Positions 13,540-16,791 of a stretch of 16,791 nt of DNA are shown here, piece after piece. The stretch is taken from NCBI GenBank assembly GCA_900772415.1, contig CAAHEC010000048.1:1-16791 (forward strand), given 5' to 3'. The number at the start of each line of letters is the position of its first letter. Position 1 is the first letter of the stretch. The position numbers and the translations under genes are program-made. The notes below the pieces were generated by a model. The model ran no database searches, was not told the origin of the DNA, and saw nothing but the letters and a program-made list of their open reading frames with translations. Source of the DNA: Bacilli bacterium. GTDB taxonomy: Bacteria > Bacillota_I > Bacilli_A > RF39 > UBA660.

Positions 13540-14142
13540 CTACTCATATTTTTCATCTAATAATTCACAATTTATTATTCTTTTCAATTCAAAATGTCTA
13601 ATATCTTGTCTCATTTCACAAAATGCTGCACAGTACCAACCATTTTGAAACAAAAACATTTCAGCAGGATATATAATTCTTTGATTTTCACCCTTACCAT
13701 AAGAATAATATAATAATTTAACTTTTCTTTTTTCTTTTATGGCTCTTGTTAACAAATTGTATTTTTTTCCAGTTTCTTCTTTTAAATTTAACTCTTTTTC
13801 TTCTTGTTTGCTCCCTATATAAACACCTTTTATTTTATCTTGAAGCATAATTAATTCTTCTTTTATCTTCTTATCTTTTTCTTTTAATATATATTTATCT
13901 AATAATTTTGCATCTTTTAATTTAAATTTTCTAATTGGCATACGAATCTGCTGATTTAATACATATCCTCCATATGGTCCCATAATTGTATCTACATAAA
14001 TTCCTGCTTTTTCTAAATCTTCTTTATAAACTCTAATCATTCTTTCTGATACTTCAAGCTCATTAGAAAGTTCATTAATACTATATTTTTTTCCGTTTTG
14101 TAACAATTCTAGCATTGTTATAACATTAGATACTTTAGACAT
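13540..14142 (-). CDS. HTH-WYL transcriptional regulator (YafY/DeoR-like)
   Basis: This is a 200-aa protein with an N-terminal winged helix (~4-62: SINELSNELEVSERMIRVYK, then GPYGGYVL) of the HTH_11 type, and a WYL domain (~128-197) with NGWYCAAFCE and HFELKRI. WYL domains sense ligands, often nucleic-acid-derived or nucleotide, and such regulators commonly control neighbouring genes. I chose the ATG at 14142: AGGTGG (14152-14147) precedes it, and the alternative ATG at 14160 overlaps the predicted -10 box. It is somewhat shorter than the ~300-aa family members because the region after the WYL core is missing. It is probably co-transcribed with the SIS-domain gene downstream; regulation of that operon is a reasonable inference. 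Confidence 0.85.
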   Translation of the reverse strand: MSKVSNVITMLELLQNGKKYSINELSNELEVSERMIRVYKEDLEKAGIYVDTIMGPYGGYVLNQQIRMPIRKFKLKDAKLLDKYILKEKDKKIKEELIMLQDKIKGVYIGSKQEEKELNLKEETGKKYNLLTRAIKEKRKVKLLYYSYGKGENQRIIYPAEMFLFQNGWYCAAFCEMRQDIRHFELKRIINCELLDEKYE

Positions 14143-14158
14143 AAAACCACCTACATTC

Positions 14159-14164
14159 ATTATA
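14159..14164 (-). promoter_or_regulatory. Extended -10 element for the WYL-SIS operon
   Basis: Minus strand TGATATAAT. The -35 region is weak and overlaps the hairpin at 14181-14201. The predicted start near 14152 gives a ~10-nt leader ahead of the ATG at 14142, again with the RBS at the extreme 5' end. Confidence 0.5.
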
Positions 14165-14175
14165 TCATAAATTAT

Positions 14176-14201
14176 AAAAAGACTAAGAATAAATCTTAGT
14201 C
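14176..14201 (-). terminator. Intrinsic terminator at the right edge of the WYL region
   Basis: GACTAAGA (14201-14194 on the minus strand) pairs with TCTTAGTC (14188-14181) around a 5-nt loop and is followed by TTTTT (14180-14176). It would stop minus-strand transcripts coming from the accessory region and insulate the WYL promoter. Confidence 0.7.
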
Positions 14202-14592
14202 TCTTATTACATCAGATAGTAATTAATATTAATATTAATTTTTTACAATTTTTGAATTTCTATATTATTATACATTTTTAAATATTCACTCATTTTTACG
14301 TATGTATAAAAATATCGAAATCCTTATATTACTTTGGTTTATGCAATTTTTAATCATTATTTACCACAACATTGTTTATATTTTTTACCACTGCCACATG
14401 TTAAGCCAGATATAGTATATATGGTACTATAGAGTACATATAGTATTATCTTTACTATATGTTTTTAGGTTTATGAGCACAAATTGTGCACAATGTTCTC
14501 ATTCGTTCTCTAAAAAATATTATACAACTTTTTGATTGTTTTTTGTATTATTAAATGTTTATAAATAACATTTAATTCAAATCTATATCTTT
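14202..14592. other. Gene-poor AT-rich stretch with decayed sequence
   Basis: No intact gene is seen. It contains a 20-bp all-A/T palindrome (14221-14240), the SEC-C remnant (14357-14413), and overlapping palindromes around 14477-14494 (GCACAA-A-TTGTGC and the 12-bp ATTGTGCACAAT). A very short minus-strand frame near 14461-14508 encodes MRTLCTICAHKPKNI with a C-x-x-C. It looks like an eroded junction between chromosome backbone and accessory DNA. Confidence 0.4.
14357..14413 (-). pseudogene. Remnant of a SEC-C zinc-motif C-terminus
   Basis: Minus-strand codons just before a TAA (14359-14357) read SGLTCGSGKKYKQCCGK. This matches the SEC-C motif (C-x-C-G-S-G-K-K-Y-K-x-C-C-G), which ends SecA and many other proteins. 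The first Cys of the motif is Leu here. Upstream the frame stays open for only about 20 further codons of AT-rich, unrelated-looking sequence and then meets a stop. I see no start with an RBS. The host protein is unknown; most of it has been lost or replaced. Confidence 0.5.
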
Positions 14593-15393
14593 CTAACTTT
14601 TTTTTAATAGTTTCGCTACACTATTATTATCGTTTCTTTTTATATCAGAAACCTGTAAAATTCCTTTTTTGGATTGTGCATTTATATCCACATCAAATAA
14701 TATTTCTTTTCCAAACATACTTTCATGTTTTTCTAATAATCTTAACCAGTCCGGAGAAATTTTATCTGATGGAATTTCTAATGAAAGAATTTCTTCTATT
14801 AAGAATGGACTATTGTGTCTTGTTATTGAATACTTAAAAATATCATTAATACCATTCCAACATATAAAAGAGTCATCACCTATTGGCGTGTTAATATAAG
14901 CATAATCAAAATTTAATGAAATATTATCATGATTATTGTTAAAATATCCTTCTTTTAATTGCATTAAATCTGATGAAAACAATTCATCAATAAGCTGAGA
15001 GAATTTTGTTTGATCAATAATTTCAACTTCTGGTATATATTTCTTTCCATCAACAGGTGTTAAAATATCATCGTATTTAAGTTCATATAAACCACTATCC
15101 TTCTTTTCAGTCAACAAAAATGCACTATATAAAAATTGTTCATACCAGTTATATCTCAAATATTGTACTTTTTTTAAAATATCAAGATACTTTTTTTCAA
15201 TAAATAATCTTATTCTTCTATCATTTGAATCTTGTGTTTTTTTATCTTCTGAAAGTAGACCAGTAAAATAAAAATTACTATTTTCAGTTTTAATATTTAT
15301 GCAATTATTAAGTTCATTTAATAATTGTTTACATTCCTTGTATTCTTCTCTTAATGCTAAAATTATTTCTCCACATTTATAGTATTTCTTCAT
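14593..15393 (-). CDS. Hypothetical protein, 266-267 aa, in accessory DNA
   Basis: I do not recognise this protein. It has no signal peptide and no membrane segment. The N-terminal half is Lys/Leu/Tyr-rich and probably helical (YKCGEIILALREEYKECK; EKKYLDILKKVQYLRYNWYE). The middle and C-terminal parts are more mixed, with NFDYAYINTPIGDDSF, several Trp (FICWNG, DWLRLLEKH), and a basic Ser/Lys tail. Two adjacent ATGs (15396 and 15393) could start it; GGGGAGG at 15406-15400 fits the second better (6 nt). A very good promoter lies at 15439-15467. It sits between a broken integrase and eroded DNA, so it is probably cargo of an old mobile element. Function unknown. Confidence 0.65.
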   Translation of the reverse strand: MKKYYKCGEIILALREEYKECKQLLNELNNCINIKTENSNFYFTGLLSEDKKTQDSNDRRIRLFIEKKYLDILKKVQYLRYNWYEQFLYSAFLLTEKKDSGLYELKYDDILTPVDGKKYIPEVEIIDQTKFSQLIDELFSSDLMQLKEGYFNNNHDNISLNFDYAYINTPIGDDSFICWNGINDIFKYSITRHNSPFLIEEILSLEIPSDKISPDWLRLLEKHESMFGKEILFDVDINAQSKKGILQVSDIKRNDNNSVAKLLKKS

Positions 15394-15438
15394 CATTTTC
15401 CTCCCCTAAAAATATAATATTTAATGTTTTATATAAAT

Positions 15439-15467
15439 ATTATATCATAGGATTTTTTTTTGCATAA
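15439..15467 (-). promoter_or_regulatory. Predicted promoter for the 14593-15393 gene
   Basis: Minus strand TTATGC (15467-15462), 17-nt spacer beginning with nine A, then TATAAT (15444-15439) preceded by TGA (extended -10). It is the best -10 match in the window. It lies just after the 3' end of the integrase remnant, so the gene is transcribed on its own. Confidence 0.65.
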
Positions 15468-15479
15468 TACCTAGATTTA

Positions 15480-16741
15480 TTATTTATATTCTATAATATT
15501 TTTTATAGTTTCTGATTGAATTTGCTTTTCAAGTAATTTAGTAGCATTTTTCTGATTTTCAGTAGAACTAGAAATATAATAATTCTCTGTTGTTTATATT
15601 CTAGAATGTCCTAATATTTCAGCAACATCTTTTATTTCGACACCACTTAGTAATGCTTTAGTAGCAAAACTACCTCTCAAATCGTAAAACCTACAGTTTT
15701 CCATTCCTAATTCGTCATGAATCACTTTATATGGATATTTGACAATATCTGTACCAATATAAGTACCATCACGTTTAGTAAATACTAAATCAAGATGGTA
15801 CATTTTTTTACATTTTTTATTGGTTTCAACAATCCTATATTCTATTACTTTTCCATGTTTATTTTTTACCCCTTCTAAATGGTAATAATGATATTTTTTT
15901 TCCATATAGTTTTCTTAGATTTTCTTGTTTATTTTTATAATTATTTAAAGCTATTAATAATGTGTCACATATATAAACTTTTCTTTCACTATTTATTGTC
16001 TTTGGTGTTCCTATAAACCATTTCCCTTTTTCATCTTTAGGTTTACTATAAATATTATGATTTATTGTTATAGTTTTATCTTCAAAATTAATATCATTCC
16101 AAGTTAATGCACAAACTTCTCCTGTTCTCATTCCAGTAAAACAAGCAGTAATAAATAAGCATGTAAAAGCATCGTTTCTCACAAACCTATTTAATATAGT
16201 ATCAATTTCTTCTTGAGTATAAATATGCCTAACTATCTTTTTTTAAATTTACAAAGTTTGGTAGTTTTAAAGTTACTGCAGGATTGTAATTAATAAATCC
16301 ATAAAAATCAGTAGCTACTCTAAAAGAAGTTTTTATTACTTTTACAAAATTTCTTAAATATCCATATGAGTAATAGTATCTTCTACAAACTTCCATTATA
16401 TATTTGTTTAATTGATAACTTGTAATAGTATTTAATCTAAAATGCCCTAGATCTCTCTTTAAATATTTATTAGCGATAACAGAATATTTTTCTATTGTTC
16501 TATGCTTTAAATTATCCTTACAGTAATTTTCTAACCAATAATCTAAATAATCACTATAAGACATATAAGCCTCAATTTTATAACCTCCATTTTGATATTC
16601 ATCATATGCCTTTTGTCCAGCAGCAAATGCTTGACTTTTTGTTTTAAAACCAGACTTTGAAAGATATTTTCTTTTTCCATTTACTCTGGCAACTTCAAAA
16701 CGATATTGATACACCTTTCCTCTTTTTTGTATACTAATCAC
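15480..16741 (-). pseudogene. Tn916/phage-type tyrosine recombinase, broken by two frameshifts and a nonsense codon
   Basis: Joined, the pieces give a ~420-aa integrase, close to Tn916 Int (405 aa). The N-terminal part (16741-16229) has an arm-binding domain (KRGKVYQYRFEVAR...) and a core-binding helical domain (YSDYLDYWLENY). The catalytic part has the first Arg in GMRTGEV (~16127), FYDLRGS for the usual H-x-x-R-H, LGHS, and the Tyr nucleophile in TTENYYIS (15581-15576). Damage: one extra A in a 7-A run (16238-16244), one extra A in an 8-A run (15894-15901), and TAA at 15596-15594 where Lys is expected, just before the Tyr. Coding continues after it to TAA at 15482-15480. The GTG start at 16741 has AAGGAG 10 nt upstream. 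It marks an old integrated element extending to the right. Confidence 0.85.
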
Positions 16742-16791
16742 TTTTCATCATCTCCTTACATTTTTTGATTAGTTTTATAAAATAAAAAGAA
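16734..16791 (-). CDS. Possible C-terminal end of an upstream ORF (18 codons visible)
   Basis: A minus-strand frame is open from the window edge to TAG at 16736-16734, reading ...FIKLIKKCKEMMKSD, and overlaps the integrase GTG start. This could be the tail of an excisionase-like or other element gene, since such overlap is common before int. With only 18 codons in AT-rich DNA it could also be chance. Confidence 0.2.
   Translation of the reverse strand, partial: SFYFIKLIKKCKEMMKSD

Noticed and set aside
14221..14240. 20-bp perfect palindrome AATTAATATTAATATTAATT
   Set aside because: It is pure A/T in very AT-rich DNA, so a chance match is likely and no function is apparent.
15397..15480. Attachment site next to the integrase 3' end
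   Set aside because: The other end of the element is outside the window, so no matching direct repeat can be identified.
1..16791. CRISPR arrays, rRNA, tRNA genes or complete insertion sequences
   Set aside because: No regularly spaced repeats, no rRNA or tRNA signatures and no transposase with terminal repeats were seen.

Overview
The window is very AT-rich DNA from a walled, low-GC Firmicute-like bacterium. It carries ftsE/ftsX next to a peptidoglycan hydrolase, an RF2 gene with a Firmicute-style frameshift, a YitT-family protein and a SipW-type secretion locus. TGA acts as a stop: it ends the CPBP gene and is the regulatory stop inside prfB, so this is not the Mycoplasma code. An uncultured gut Bacilli/Mollicutes-related lineage is my best guess, by inference only. 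Nearly all genes are on the minus strand.

Layout. (1) 1-260: 5' end of uvrB (minus) and a divergent promoter region, then a plus-strand gene of unknown function (261-650). (2) 698-1684: a small membrane protein and a CPBP-family membrane protein, preceded by a 12-codon aromatic-rich ORF that abuts an intrinsic terminator. (3) 1870-7153: a four-gene surface/matrix operon, read right to left. It encodes a TasA/camelysin-like secreted protein, a SipW-type signal peptidase with an unusually long polytopic N-terminus, a DUF5305-like membrane protein, and a large secreted protein with a SipW-type signal, an FN3-like domain, a Hint (hedgehog/intein) domain and a C-terminal Listeria-Bacteroides-type repeat. 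(4) 7176-12030: housekeeping operon prfB (programmed +1 frameshift) - yitT family - ftsE - ftsX - M23 hydrolase with coiled coil. (5) 12214-14164: a WYL-type regulator followed by a SIS-domain protein whose ribosome-binding site lies inside a perfect 14-bp hairpin. (6) 14165-16791: accessory, decaying DNA. It holds a SEC-C zinc-motif remnant, an unknown 266-267 aa protein with its own promoter, and a broken Tn916-type tyrosine recombinase (two homopolymer frameshifts plus a nonsense codon).

How the genes fit together. In the matrix operon, the SipW-type peptidase should process the two proteins that share the pattern G-[YF]-A-A-S...L-x-I-x-G-[ST]-A-S-A-V. The DUF5305-like protein probably assists export or assembly. 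The Hint protein could cleave itself or be covalently attached at the cell surface. FtsE/FtsX and the M23 protein form the usual ATPase-permease-hydrolase unit for cell separation. The most novel-looking items are the Hint-bearing SipW substrate in a matrix operon, the RBS-sequestering hairpin between the WYL and SIS genes, and the 12-aa aromatic peptide ORF fused to a terminator.
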